Positions 40,374 through 49,670 of a stretch of DNA of 64,000 nt are shown here, piece after piece. Each line of letters begins with the position of its first letter. The first letter of the stretch is position 1. The stretch lies in contig CAMCRV010000005.1 in assembly GCA_945877365.1 (NCBI GenBank), forward strand, positions 21,778-85,777, given 5' to 3'. The DNA is from an uncultured Clostridia bacterium (lineage in GTDB: Bacteria; Bacillota; Clostridia; Oscillospirales; Oscillospiraceae). The notes below the pieces were generated by a model. The model did no database searches. It worked only from the letters and a program-made list of their open reading frames with translations, and was not told the origin of the DNA. The position numbers and the translations under genes are program-made.

Positions 40374-41651
40374 CTACTTTCCTCCTTCGGTGGTGATGAT
40401 GCCCAGAATTTCCTGTTCGGTGTAATATCTGGCGGTGGAATAGGTTCTCAGCTTATTGGAGCAGGTAATCACCGGCATTTTTCCGCACAGGGGATTGTTC
40501 ATATACATCAGAGGACAGATGTAGCTGAGCACCACGCCGGTATCTGCCAGCCGCTTGGCATACTCCGTCTTGTCGAATGCCTTCTTGACGGCAGGGGCGG
40601 TGGTGAACACCGTGGGGATGGAAACCTGCTTCAAACCGTTCTTTTTCAGCCCGGCCTCCACATCCTCCGTCCAGCGGATCAGCTGCTCCATGGACAGGTG
40701 GGGACAGCCCACAAAGCACAGCTTGGGCTTGGCGGCAGGATTCTTCCAGACCACGGGATAATTCTTCTTCACCCGCTCCAGTTCGGTGTCGTCGATGACA
40801 TAGACCCTGGCACCCTCAGCCACCAGACCGGCACCCTGAACCTTGGCCTCCGGGGTGAGGTTTTCCATATGGAACAGACCCACGGCACCGTTGGAGGCGG
40901 TGGCGGCGCCGAAATCCTTCAGGTAGGCTCGGTTTTCGTCGTTCAGCTCCGTGCCCAGCCACTTCTCCATGCCGGTGATGAAGGGAACCTCCTCCATGAC
41001 CTTCATGCCGATGGCGGAGCCAAGAAGCTGTGCCTCCGGCTTTTTGGTGGTGGCAACCTGAACGATCCAGGTGGCCTTCCGCCCTTCGTCGGTGAGCAGA
41101 CCGAAGTGGGGGACAAACCCGGCGATGGAGCCCATGATGTCCATGATGCCGGAGTTGCGGTTGCACCGGGCACCCAGCACGGAGTTTGCGTACACCACGG
41201 CAGAGGACTCTGCCCAGCTGAGAATGTCTCCCATCTTGGGTGTGTTGCCCACCTCATCCATATAGCAGGTGCAGGTGAAGGCGTCCTCGTCCATCAGACC
41301 CAGCTGCTGCAGCTGCTTTTCGTAGGATTCCTGCCGGGAGTACATGAAATTGTTGAACACAAAGTTCTGCAAAAAATTGGCGGGGACATTTTTATCCAGC
41401 GGCCGGGGATCCACGGAGAATTTCTGCTGGGAAATGGCTCCGCCGTCGATGAGCTGCTGCATCAGGTCAAACACAGGCCCCATCATTTTCAGGCCGAAGG
41501 AGGTGACCAGATGGTTGTATTGGGAGGAAACAGGCACCAGCTTGTCGGCGTGGAAGGTGTCGCCGTACATCACCAGGGTTTTCATCACCTTGGCCATGGT
41601 CTCGCCTTTGGAGCCGTCCAAAATGGCCTGTTGTTCGTCGGTTAAGTACAT
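40374..41651 (-). CDS. Aconitase X catalytic (large) subunit
   Basis: 425 aa, DUF521 family. The central signature SWAESSAVVYANSVLGARCNR near residue 150, CTCYMDEVGNTPKMGD near 130 and CFVGCPHLSMEQL near 310 supply cysteines for the Fe-S centre. Known activities in the superfamily are cis-3-hydroxy-L-proline dehydratase and phosphomevalonate dehydratase. Here the neighbours are an Old-Yellow-Enzyme reductase upstream and proline genes beyond a repeat, so a dehydration-plus-reduction step on a hydroxy acid is likely; the substrate is not known. Confidence 0.88.
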   Translation of the reverse strand: MYLTDEQQAILDGSKGETMAKVMKTLVMYGDTFHADKLVPVSSQYNHLVTSFGLKMMGPVFDLMQQLIDGGAISQQKFSVDPRPLDKNVPANFLQNFVFNNFMYSRQESYEKQLQQLGLMDEDAFTCTCYMDEVGNTPKMGDILSWAESSAVVYANSVLGARCNRNSGIMDIMGSIAGFVPHFGLLTDEGRKATWIVQVATTKKPEAQLLGSAIGMKVMEEVPFITGMEKWLGTELNDENRAYLKDFGAATASNGAVGLFHMENLTPEAKVQGAGLVAEGARVYVIDDTELERVKKNYPVVWKNPAAKPKLCFVGCPHLSMEQLIRWTEDVEAGLKKNGLKQVSIPTVFTTAPAVKKAFDKTEYAKRLADTGVVLSYICPLMYMNNPLCGKMPVITCSNKLRTYSTARYYTEQEILGIITTEGGK

Positions 41652-41688
41652 GATATTGCTCCTTTCCAGAAGGAAAAATAAGGAAAAA

Positions 41689-43749
41689 TTACAGATTCAT
41701 GCAGATATCCCAGGCCTGCCAGATGACAGTGCGCAGATTGCCTACCTTGCTGGCATCGCCGATGATGTGGATGTTCTTTCCGGCAGGCGCCAGAGGCTGG
41801 GGCTTGTAGCCCACGGAGAGGATTACGGAATCCCCGGCAATCTTGAACTGCATTCCGTTGCGATCCTTCACCAGCACACCGTCGTCCTGAATCTCCACCA
41901 GACTGGTTTCCAGATGGACGGGAATCTTGTTGGCCTTGAAGTAGTCCCGCAGGTAGCTGGAGTTGGCAAGACAGACGCCCCGGACGGGAATCAGATCCTC
42001 CTTCATCTCCACGATGGTGGGATGCTTGCCCATGAGACACAGATCGTAGGCAATCTCGCAGCCTGTCAGGCCGCCGCCGATGATGGTGACATGGTCGCCC
42101 ACTTCCTGCTTGCCCATCAGGTAGTCCACAGCCTGAATGCCCTTCTCCGCACCGGGCAGGGGCAGGGTGTTGGGAGCTGCGCCGGTGGCAATGATGATCT
42201 CGTCGGCGCTGACCTGACTGAGATCGGTGACCTCCACCCCCAGCTTCACTTCCACTTCGGAACGGGCAATCTCCCGGCGGTACCAGGCGATGAGGGCGCG
42301 ATCCTTCTCCTTGAAGCTGGGTGCCGCGGCAGCCAGGAACACACCGCCCAGCTGCTGGCTCTTTTCGTACAGGGTGACCTTGTGACCCCGTTTGCTCAGC
42401 AGCAGGGCAGCCTCCATACCGCCGATGCCGCCGCCGATGACCACCATGCGCCTGGGAATCCGGGCAGGCTTTACCTTATACTTCCGGCTCTGCATGGTCT
42501 GGGGATCCAGTGCGCACCGGGCGAGGCCGCAGGTGTCAAAGAAGTCCTGATCGTTGGCATGACCCTTGTAGCTGGCGAAGTTAAAGCAGCCGTTGTGGCA
42601 GCAGATGCAGGGACGGATCTCCTCAAGGCGATCCTCCATCAGCTTGGTGACCCACTGACCGTCGGCCAGGAACTGACGGGCGACACCCATGGCATCGATG
42701 CAGCCCTCGGCAATGGCTCGTGCTCCCACCTCCGGCTCCATCCGACCGGCGCAAACCACGGGGATGTCCACAAACTGCTTGATGTGAGCCACATCCTCCA
42801 GATTGCAGTTCTGGGGCATATACATGGGCGGATGCGCCCAGTACCAGGAGTCATAGGTGCCGTTGTCGGCGTTGAGCATATCATAGCCGGCATCCTGCAA
42901 ATATTTGGCAGCCTTCTCGGACTCTTCCAGATCCCGGCCGATCTCCTTGAATTCCTCTCCGGGCAGAGCGCCCACCCGGAAGTCCTTCACCTTGGACTGG
43001 ACACTGTAGCGCAGGGAGACCGGGAAGTCCTCGCCGCAGCTTTCCTTGATGGCCTTCACCACCTCCACGGGGAAGCGGTAGCGGTTTTCAAAGGAGCCGC
43101 CGTAGTCGTCGGTGCGGTGGTTGGTGTATTTCAGGGTGAACTGATCCAGCAGGTAACCCTCGTGAACGGCGTGCACCTCCACGCCGTCAACCCCGGCCTT
43201 TTTGCACAGAGCGGCGGTTTTGGCGAAGGCATCGATGATCTCGTGAATCTGCTCCACGGTCATCTCCGGGGTGGTAATGCTGGGATCCCAGCGGCTGGGC
43301 AGGGGACTGGGGCTGGCCAGCTGATAGCTGGTGTCGATGACGGGCTTGACAATGGCTCGAAGCAGGGGATTCTTGTGCAGGGGAGCGATGTGGTCGGTGA
43401 TGGCCCAGCTGCGGCCCATGCCGGCGGTGAGCTGGATAAACACCTTGGCTCCGGTTTTATGGATCTCGTCCATAAATTCCTTCAGGTCATCGAACATCTT
43501 CTCGTTCTGCCACAGCCATTTCCCCCACAGGGTATCCCGGAGGGGCGCAATGCCGGGGATGATCAGACCCACATTGTTGTTGGCACGGTCCAGGAAGAAC
43601 TTTGCAGCTTCCTTGTCAAAGTGGCAGCCGGTCAGCTCCATCCAGCCGAACAGGGAGGTGCCGCCCATGGGACACAGGACAATCCGGTTCTTGATCTCCA
43701 CATTGCCCACCTTCCATGGGGTAAACAGGGCCTCATACTTGGTATCCAT
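41689..43749 (-). CDS. Old-Yellow-Enzyme/2,4-dienoyl-CoA reductase-like flavoenzyme (enoate reductase group)
   Basis: 686 aa three-domain enzyme. Residues 1-350: FMN TIM barrel (NRIVLCPMGG near 20, VHAVHEGYLLDQF near 195, RTDDYGGSFENRYRFPVEV near 212). Cysteine group CICCHNGCF...CGLARCAL near 390-430 binds a 4Fe-4S cluster. Residues ~440-686: FAD (VIGGGIGGMEAALLL) and NAD(P)H (IIGGGLTGCEIAYDL) folds. The layout is that of FadH, BaiCD and enoate reductases, which reduce C=C bonds. It heads the operon with aconitase X, suggesting it reduces the dehydration product. Confidence 0.9.
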   Translation of the reverse strand: MDTKYEALFTPWKVGNVEIKNRIVLCPMGGTSLFGWMELTGCHFDKEAAKFFLDRANNNVGLIIPGIAPLRDTLWGKWLWQNEKMFDDLKEFMDEIHKTGAKVFIQLTAGMGRSWAITDHIAPLHKNPLLRAIVKPVIDTSYQLASPSPLPSRWDPSITTPEMTVEQIHEIIDAFAKTAALCKKAGVDGVEVHAVHEGYLLDQFTLKYTNHRTDDYGGSFENRYRFPVEVVKAIKESCGEDFPVSLRYSVQSKVKDFRVGALPGEEFKEIGRDLEESEKAAKYLQDAGYDMLNADNGTYDSWYWAHPPMYMPQNCNLEDVAHIKQFVDIPVVCAGRMEPEVGARAIAEGCIDAMGVARQFLADGQWVTKLMEDRLEEIRPCICCHNGCFNFASYKGHANDQDFFDTCGLARCALDPQTMQSRKYKVKPARIPRRMVVIGGGIGGMEAALLLSKRGHKVTLYEKSQQLGGVFLAAAAPSFKEKDRALIAWYRREIARSEVEVKLGVEVTDLSQVSADEIIIATGAAPNTLPLPGAEKGIQAVDYLMGKQEVGDHVTIIGGGLTGCEIAYDLCLMGKHPTIVEMKEDLIPVRGVCLANSSYLRDYFKANKIPVHLETSLVEIQDDGVLVKDRNGMQFKIAGDSVILSVGYKPQPLAPAGKNIHIIGDASKVGNLRTVIWQAWDICMNL

Positions 43750-43803
43750 ACCATCGACTCCTTTATTCTGAAATTGGCAGGAAGGGGATTCCTTATAATA
43801 TGT

Positions 43804-43832
43804 AGTATAAACCGCGGGAGGAACCCTGTCAA
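43804..43832 (-). promoter_or_regulatory. Promoter of the flavoenzyme-aconitase X operon
   Basis: Minus strand TTGACA (43832-43827), 17-nt spacer, TATACT (43809-43804). Confidence 0.85.
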
Positions 43833-43854
43833 GATTTGTGTAAAATCCCCATGG

Positions 43855-43883
43855 AAAAAACGGGAGCAGATAATCTGCTCCCG
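43855..43883 (-). terminator. Terminator of the DUF4830-like gene
   Basis: CGGGAGCAGA / TCTGCTCCCG with TAA loop; on the minus strand followed by T6. Confidence 0.88.
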
Positions 43884-43923
43884 GAGCTGTTCTTGCAGGA
43901 TTTCGGATTTTGTGATAAAATAC

Positions 43924-44475
43924 CTATACAGACGGCACGGCGGCGGTGGCTTCCGAGGCTTGGGTTGGCGCAGTGGTTGGCTGTGTGGTTGCGGTCTGGC
44001 TGGGGGCGGCCTTGTTCATCCGGAAGCCCTGAATGTGCCCGTTGGGGGAGGTGTTGGTCACATCTCCGCCAATGATCTGGTTTTTGTATACCAGCAGCGT
44101 GGCGTATACCGGGGCGGTGGCACCGGGGAAGTTGGTGACCTTGTAGACATAGCGCATGACCTTTTTTCCGGAGTATTCCTTCAGATCGTAGCCCTGACCC
44201 TTCTGCAGCAGGTTGTAGCGGTCAAAAACCGCACTGTCCTCGTCGGGGATCCGCACCTGACCGGATTCTGCCGGGGTTTCGGAGACCTCCCAGCCGAAGT
44301 CCTTCAGGAACTGAATTCTGCCGTCATTCCCTGCCGCCTTGGGGGTGGTGGGAACGGAGACGGTGGGGGTGCTGTCCCGGCCGAATATCAGAATCAATGC
44401 CAGAATCACGGCGGCCACCCCGGCCAGAATCAGCAGCCCCTTTTTGAAATCGACCTTTGCGGTCATAAACATCAT
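43924..44475 (-). CDS. Membrane-anchored DUF4830-like protein
   Basis: 183 aa from ATG 44475. One N-terminal transmembrane helix (LLILAGVAAVILALILIF), a proline/threonine linker, then a compact domain (residues ~55-150) with FLKDFGWEVSETPAESGQVRIP and YDLKEYSGKKVMRYVYKV, which fits DUF4830. The tail is rich in A, T and P (QTATTQPTTAPTQASEAT) and may span the cell wall. Function unknown. RBS GGGAGGG. Confidence 0.75.
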   Translation of the reverse strand: MMFMTAKVDFKKGLLILAGVAAVILALILIFGRDSTPTVSVPTTPKAAGNDGRIQFLKDFGWEVSETPAESGQVRIPDEDSAVFDRYNLLQKGQGYDLKEYSGKKVMRYVYKVTNFPGATAPVYATLLVYKNQIIGGDVTNTSPNGHIQGFRMNKAAPSQTATTQPTTAPTQASEATAAVPSV

Positions 44476-44544
44476 GATAATCCCTCCCTTAAAACATTGC
44501 ATTACAGCCTATTCCCCGGGGGACAGGGATAGAACGGAGAAGCT

Positions 44545-45249
44545 ATGGAACGATTGGACAAATTCCTCTGCGACAGCGGCGCGGGCACCCGGTCACAGGT
44601 GAAGGCAATTCTGAAATCCGGCAGAGTCACCGTAGACGGGAAACCGGAAAAAGACCCATCCAAAAAGGTGAATATCGGAACGCAGACAGTCTGCCTGGAT
44701 GGGGAGCCTCTGACGGGAAAACGGCGAATGGTAGTGATGCTGAATAAGCCGGCAGGCTTTGTCACCGCTACGGAGGACGCTTCGGAGCGGACGGTGATGG
44801 AGCTGCTGCCGGAGCAGTGGAGACATCTGGATCTGAAGCCCGTGGGACGGCTGGACAAGGCCACGGAGGGGCTGCTGCTGTTTACCAACGACGGCGACCT
44901 GCTGCACAGGCTGATCTCCCCAAAAAAAGGGGTGGAAAAGATGTACTATGCCAGGCATGAGGGACAGGCGGCAGAAGCAGATGTGGCGGCCTTCGCCGCC
45001 GGGCTGGAGCTTCGGGACGGAACGGTCTGCCTTCCGGCAAGCCTGGAGCCCCTGGGGCCCGGTGAGAGCCGGGTCACCCTTCGGGAGGGGAAATACCATC
45101 AGGTTCGCCGGATGATGGCCTCCCGGAATATGACGGTTGTGTATCTGGAGCGGCAGCGGGAGGGCTTTCTGACCCTGGGGGATCTGCCCAGAGGGCAGGC
45201 AAGAGAGCTGACGCAGCCGGAGATTTTGCGGCTGGAAAGTGAGATTTAG
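44545..45249 (+). CDS. RsuA-family rRNA pseudouridine synthase
   Basis: 234 aa. N-terminal S4 domain (MERLDKFLCDSGAGTRSQVK) then the pseudouridine synthase core, with the catalytic aspartate in PVGRLDKATEGLLLFTNDG (about residues 113-131) and GKYHQVRRMMASRNM near 187. It is of the RsuA/RluB/RluE/RluF type; exact rRNA position cannot be decided. Confidence 0.92.
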   Translation: MERLDKFLCDSGAGTRSQVKAILKSGRVTVDGKPEKDPSKKVNIGTQTVCLDGEPLTGKRRMVVMLNKPAGFVTATEDASERTVMELLPEQWRHLDLKPVGRLDKATEGLLLFTNDGDLLHRLISPKKGVEKMYYARHEGQAAEADVAAFAAGLELRDGTVCLPASLEPLGPGESRVTLREGKYHQVRRMMASRNMTVVYLERQREGFLTLGDLPRGQARELTQPEILRLESEI

Positions 45250-45355
45250 GATAAATTGCCCTGCGAAACGATAGAAACCGGGGGAGAATTTCCAGCAGAC
45301 TGGGAATAATACCTAAAAAACAGCGTGGTTTTTGCAATAATATGTCAAAAGGTAC

Positions 45356-45384
45356 TTGCAAAATGCGCAAAAGCCGTGTATAAT
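45356..45384 (+). promoter_or_regulatory. Promoter of the PucR-type regulator gene
   Basis: TTGCAA, 17-nt spacer, TATAAT, about 57 nt before ATG 45442. The flanks contain the direct repeat AAATGCGCA (45361-45369 and 45401-45409), a possible operator. Confidence 0.75.
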
Positions 45385-45441
45385 ATGTCTAGACTTTTGT
45401 GAAATGCGCATTTGTGCAAGATACTAAGGAGGGGCAGCAAC

Positions 45442-46530
45442 ATGTCCAACAGTGTTTTTCAGAGCGTAATCCTTCAGTTAAAAGAGGTTTCTGAGCGCTG
45501 CTTCGGCGTGATGGACGCCGAGGGCTGCGTGGTCTCCTGCACGGATGTCTCCCTGCTGGGAGAGCGCTGGCCGGAGGCAGTGATGAAGGTGGGCAATGCC
45601 GCCGATGGCGTGGTCACCTTTGCCCAGAAGAGCTTCAAGGCCATTGTGGGCAGTTCCAATTTCTTTGAGTATGCTGTGTTCTGCTCCGGCGATGATGAGG
45701 AGGCAAGGGTATTCTGCCAGATGGCGTACATTGCCCTGAACGATGCCAGAATTTTTTATGAGGAGAAGCATGACCGGGGCACCTTTGTCAAGAATATTAT
45801 CATGGATAACATTCTCCCCGGTGATATTTACATCCGGGCAAAGGAGCTGCACTTTGCCACCGATACCCCCCGGGCGGTGTTCCTGATCCGCCAGATTGGC
45901 CACAGCGATGTGGCTACGGTGGATGTGGTGTCCGGAATGTTTACCGACAAAATGCAGGACTTTGTCCTGAGCATCAACGAGTCGGATGTGGCTGTTGTGA
46001 AGCAGATCAGCGCCAACACCACCAGCGAGGAGCTGGAGAAGCTGGCTGTGGCCATGGAGGATGCGCTGCGCAATGAGCTGCGGATCCGCACCGTCATCGG
46101 CATCGGTACCGTGGCGGAGCATCTGCGGGGTCTGGCCGACTCCTATAAGGAAGCCCAGACTGCCATCGAGGTGGGCAAGGTGTTCGACACCGAGAAGAGC
46201 ATTATGCACTATGAGAATCTGGGCATCGGCCGCCTGATCTATCAGCTTCCCACCACCCTTTGTGAGATCTTCCTCAGCGAGGTGTTCAAGAAGAACTCCA
46301 TCGATTCTTTGGATCAGGAGACATTGTTCACCATCAACAAGTTCTTTGAGAACAACCTGAATGTCTCCGAGACCTCCCGGAAGCTGTTCGTCCACAGAAA
46401 CACTCTGGTGTACCGTCTTGAGAAGATTAAGAAGCTCACCGGTCTGGATCTGCGCCAGTTTGATCATGCCATTGTATTCAAGGTGGCTCTGATGGTTCGC
46501 AAGTATCTTTCCAGCCGGGAAACCCGATAA
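45442..46530 (+). CDS. PucR/CdaR-type helix-turn-helix regulator
   Basis: 362 aa. The C-terminal ~60 residues hold the PucR helix-turn-helix (LNVSETSRKLFVHRNTLVYRL). The centre (residues ~130-270) resembles the GGDEF-like/CdaR domain (VIGIGTVAEHLRGLADSYKEAQTAIEVGK). The N-terminal part has GAF-like features. PucR-type proteins control use of purines, sugar acids or amino acids; no such genes adjoin. ATG 45442 is preceded by AAGGAGGGG. Confidence 0.88.
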   Translation: MSNSVFQSVILQLKEVSERCFGVMDAEGCVVSCTDVSLLGERWPEAVMKVGNAADGVVTFAQKSFKAIVGSSNFFEYAVFCSGDDEEARVFCQMAYIALNDARIFYEEKHDRGTFVKNIIMDNILPGDIYIRAKELHFATDTPRAVFLIRQIGHSDVATVDVVSGMFTDKMQDFVLSINESDVAVVKQISANTTSEELEKLAVAMEDALRNELRIRTVIGIGTVAEHLRGLADSYKEAQTAIEVGKVFDTEKSIMHYENLGIGRLIYQLPTTLCEIFLSEVFKKNSIDSLDQETLFTINKFFENNLNVSETSRKLFVHRNTLVYRLEKIKKLTGLDLRQFDHAIVFKVALMVRKYLSSRETR

Positions 46531-46536
46531 CGCCCC

Positions 46537-46565
46537 AAACCGGAGCTGCCTGGCAGCTCCGGTTT
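46537..46565 (+). terminator. Intrinsic terminator of the PucR-type gene
   Basis: AAACCGGAGCTGCC and GGCAGCTCCGGTTT, adjacent arms with a 3-nt effective loop. Confidence 0.82.
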
Positions 46566-46579
46566 CATTCGCTCGAAAG

Positions 46580-46604
46580 TTTACATAAGAAAGCGTTATG
46601 TAAA
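46580..46604. promoter_or_regulatory. Inverted repeat upstream of ftsE
   Basis: TTTACATAA / TTATGTAAA (9 bp) with a 7-nt spacer, about 100 bp before the ftsE promoter. It may be an operator or a second terminator. Confidence 0.4.
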
Positions 46605-46706
46605 AAGCACCTGAACAAAACCTGAAATTTTGCCCCGGTTTTTCATAAAAAACCTGTGAATTTATTGTAAAATCTTAGGCAAACCCCCTTTTCCCCCGGA
46701 AAAGAA

Positions 46707-46735
46707 TTGACTTTTCTCAAGAATTGTGTTACAAT
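46707..46735 (+). promoter_or_regulatory. Promoter of ftsE-ftsX
   Basis: TTGACT, 17-nt spacer, TACAAT, 62 nt before ATG 46798. Confidence 0.8.
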
Positions 46736-46797
46736 TTGGTTACACTGCGGCCTGGGGCAGAGCCTGCTCCCGGCCTGATTACAGGAGAACAGAGATT

Positions 46798-47487
46798 ATG
46801 ATAGAATTTGTCGATGTTGTAAAATCATACACCCAGGGCAACAAAGCGCTGAACGGTGTCAGTATGCAGATCGAAGACGGGGAATTCTGCTTCCTGGTTG
46901 GCCCCTCCGGCTCCGGTAAGTCTACCATTATCAAGCTGATTACCGGTGAGCTAAAGCCCACCTCCGGCAATGTCCATGTCAACGGTTACTCTCTGGAGCG
47001 GATCCGCAAGCGGGAGATTCCCTATCTGCGCCGCACCGTCGGCGTTGTGTTTCAGGACTATCGCCTGATTTCCAAGATGACGGTCTATGAAAATGTGGCC
47101 TTTGCCATGCGTGTGGTGGGCGCCCGGGAACGGGAGATCAAGGATCGTGTGCCCTATGTGCTGGAGCTGGTGGGTCTGTCCAACAAGGCCGGACGCCATC
47201 CCGGCGAGATGTCCGGTGGTGAGCAGCAGAGACTGGCCATCGCCCGGGCACTGGTGAACAACCCCTCCATGATCATCGCGGACGAGCCCACCGGTAACCT
47301 GGACCCCCAGCGTTCCTTTGAAATCATGGCACTGCTGCAGGAGATCAACAATCTGGGCACCACCATGCTGGTGGTCACCCACGACCAGAATCTGGTGAAG
47401 CACTTCCGCAAGCGGGTTATTTCCATCAACGAAGGCGTTGTAGTCAACGACGGATTGGAGGCTTTTTACGGCTATGAAGATAAATAA
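46798..47487 (+). CDS. ftsE: Cell division ATP-binding protein FtsE
   Basis: 229 aa ABC ATPase. Walker A GPSGSGKST near residue 36, VVFQDYRLI near 84 (the FtsE Q-loop), signature MSGGEQQRLAIARAL near 138, Walker B IIADEPTGNLD near 160 and THDQNLV near 195. FtsEX couples ATP hydrolysis at the septum to activation of periplasmic/wall hydrolases. Start ATG 46798 behind CAGGAGA; it overlaps ftsX by 14 nt. Confidence 0.96.
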   Translation: MIEFVDVVKSYTQGNKALNGVSMQIEDGEFCFLVGPSGSGKSTIIKLITGELKPTSGNVHVNGYSLERIRKREIPYLRRTVGVVFQDYRLISKMTVYENVAFAMRVVGAREREIKDRVPYVLELVGLSNKAGRHPGEMSGGEQQRLAIARALVNNPSMIIADEPTGNLDPQRSFEIMALLQEINNLGTTMLVVTHDQNLVKHFRKRVISINEGVVVNDGLEAFYGYEDK

Positions 47488-48361
47488 TATTGGCTATCTG
47501 TTAAAGGAAGGCTTCCGGGGAATTTTCCTCCATGGCTTCATGTCCTTCGCCGCTGTGTGCGTCACGGTGGCTTGCCTTCTGATTGTGGGCAGTTTCTCCA
47601 TCCTGGCCTACAATCTGGATATTATGGTGGAGAACCTGAACAAGACCAGTGAGATCCTGGTGTATGTGGACAGCAGCCTGTCCGATGCCGAAGCCAGAAG
47701 CATCGGCACGAAAATCAACACCCTGAGCAATATCCTCAATGCCAAATTCGTCTCCCGTGAGGAGGCTCTGGAGGATTTCATTGCCGACCATGACGGTGAC
47801 AGTGCCTTCAGCGGCGTGCAGGCGGAGGATCTTCGCCATCGCTATGTTGTCACCCTGGAGGACAACACCCTGATGAAGCAGACCGACGCCCAGCTGAAGC
47901 AGATCCCCGGTGTCGTGAAGACCAGCGCCGCCTATGAGCTGGCGGAGGGCTTCACCACCATTCAGAGCGTGCTGCACATTGTCACCGTTGCGGTGATGGC
48001 TGTGCTGCTGGTGGTATCCCTGCTGATTATTTCCAACACCGTCAAGCTGGCCATGTATGACCGCAAGGAAGAGATCGGCATTATGAAAATGGTGGGCGCC
48101 ACCAACGGCTTCATCCGGCTTCCCTTCGTGGTGGAGGGCTTCACCCTGGGTATGATGGGCGCCCTTCTGGCCTTCGGCCTGGAATGGGTCATGTACGATG
48201 CCCTGATTGAAAAGATTTCCACGGTGGACTCCCTGCAGCTGTTTTCCTTTGTCGCCTTCCAGGAGCTGCTGATGCCCATGGTAGCAGTCTTCGGTGCAGC
48301 CGGCCTGTTTGTGGGCATTGTGGGCAGCTGGACTTCTATCCGGAAATTCCTGGATGTATGA
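47474..48361 (+). CDS. ftsX: Cell division protein FtsX
   Basis: 295 aa with four membrane helices (one at ~20-42, three after ~170) and an extracellular domain between residues 50 and 165 (VYVDSSLSDAEARSIGTKI, SREEALEDFIADHDGD) that in FtsX touches a peptidoglycan hydrolase. The MYDRKEEIGIMKMVGATNGFIRLPF motif near 195 couples to FtsE. The two M23 proteins encoded next are the probable partners. Confidence 0.95.
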   Translation: MKINNIGYLLKEGFRGIFLHGFMSFAAVCVTVACLLIVGSFSILAYNLDIMVENLNKTSEILVYVDSSLSDAEARSIGTKINTLSNILNAKFVSREEALEDFIADHDGDSAFSGVQAEDLRHRYVVTLEDNTLMKQTDAQLKQIPGVVKTSAAYELAEGFTTIQSVLHIVTVAVMAVLLVVSLLIISNTVKLAMYDRKEEIGIMKMVGATNGFIRLPFVVEGFTLGMMGALLAFGLEWVMYDALIEKISTVDSLQLFSFVAFQELLMPMVAVFGAAGLFVGIVGSWTSIRKFLDV

Positions 48362-48421
48362 TTCCCAAAACCCGGGAGGGGAAAGCACCCATCATTAAGA
48401 GATAAAATATGGAGACCTAGC

Positions 48422-49642
48422 ATGAAAAAACACAGAGCTTTCCGCTGCGCCTGCGGCTTTGTACTGGCTTTGGTGCTGGCTTTCACCAGCCTGCCGGTAT
48501 CTACATACGCAGCCAAATCCTCCGCCCAGATCCAGTCGGAGATCGATTCTCTGAAGCAGGAGAATAAGGGGATTCAGGCACAGATTGATGCAATTCAGAA
48601 ACAATATGATGCCAACGCCTCTGAGATCGGGGAGCTGGTAGCAAAGAAAGACGCCATTGACCAGGAAATTGCCCTGATCAACGCCCAGATTGACAATCTC
48701 AACGCCCAGATCACGGCCTTCGGCCAGATGATCGCCGACGCACAGGACGAGATGGATCTGGGGCAGCTTGTGCTCAATGGCTTAAATGAGAAGCATAAGC
48801 TGCGCATCCGCGCCATGGAAGAGGGCGGCGGCGTCAGCTATTGGGAGGTGGTCTTTGAGGCCAGCAGCTTTACGGATATGCTGGACAGAATCAATATGAT
48901 GCAGGAAATCGCCGCCTCTGACCAGGCCCGGTTGAATGAGATGCGGGAAGCTGCCGCGGTCATTCAGACCGCGCAGGAGCAGATGCAGCTGGCCAAGGAC
49001 GAGCTGGAGGGCTCCAGCCTGGAACTGGAAAACAGCTATGCAACCCTGGAGGAAAAGCGGACGGAGTCCGACGGAGTTCTTCGGGAGCTGGCTGCCAAGC
49101 AGGAGGAGTTCCAGCAGATGCTGGACGAATCCGAGGCCATGCAGCACAGCCTGATGGCGGAGATTGCACAGAAAGAGAAAGATCTGGCGGATGCCAAGTA
49201 TGAAGAGCGGCTGGCGCTGCTGGCGCAGTCCGGCAACTGCCCGCCCTCTGATGCCACATGGATCACACCGGTTTCCGGTTACACCCTGACCAGCCCCTTC
49301 GGTATGCGCAAGCACCCCATTTATGGGGATATGCGGATGCATCAGGGCATTGATATGGCCTGCCCCCAGGGTACGCCCATCTATGCCACCCGGGCCGGAA
49401 GAGTTACCACCGCCTCCTATCAGGCTGGCGGTGCCGGCTACTATGTCAGCATCAATCATCTGGACGGCTTCGCCTCCATCTATATGCACATGACCCATTT
49501 TGTGGTGTCTGCCGGGCAGAATGTCTCTGCCGGACAGCTCATCGGTTATGTGGGCAGCACAGGCGGCTCCACGGGGCCCCATCTGCACTTTGGCATTTCT
49601 TATGCAGGAACTTATGTAAACCCCTTGGCATACATTTATTGA
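48422..49642 (+). CDS. EnvC-like M23 peptidase with coiled coil (first copy)
   Basis: 406 aa. Signal peptide (residues 1-30, ending TYAAKSS). A long coiled coil (~32-260) in two helical stretches with a loop near GGGVSYWEVVFEASSFTDML at ~138-157. C-terminal LytM/M23 domain with zinc ligands in HPIYGDMRMHQGIDMA (H and D) near 305 and GPHLHFGISYAGTYVNPL near 385. This is the plan of PcsB/CwlO/EnvC proteins activated by FtsEX through the coiled coil. Confidence 0.92.
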   Translation: MKKHRAFRCACGFVLALVLAFTSLPVSTYAAKSSAQIQSEIDSLKQENKGIQAQIDAIQKQYDANASEIGELVAKKDAIDQEIALINAQIDNLNAQITAFGQMIADAQDEMDLGQLVLNGLNEKHKLRIRAMEEGGGVSYWEVVFEASSFTDMLDRINMMQEIAASDQARLNEMREAAAVIQTAQEQMQLAKDELEGSSLELENSYATLEEKRTESDGVLRELAAKQEEFQQMLDESEAMQHSLMAEIAQKEKDLADAKYEERLALLAQSGNCPPSDATWITPVSGYTLTSPFGMRKHPIYGDMRMHQGIDMACPQGTPIYATRAGRVTTASYQAGGAGYYVSINHLDGFASIYMHMTHFVVSAGQNVSAGQLIGYVGSTGGSTGPHLHFGISYAGTYVNPLAYIY

Positions 49643-49670
49643 TGCCCCCGCACTCGCAAAGGAGATTTTC

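Noticed and set aside
41344..44532. 1062-codon plus-strand open frame
   Set aside because: It is antisense to the flavoenzyme and aconitase X genes, which have clear family motifs; composition is that of a GC-rich shadow frame.
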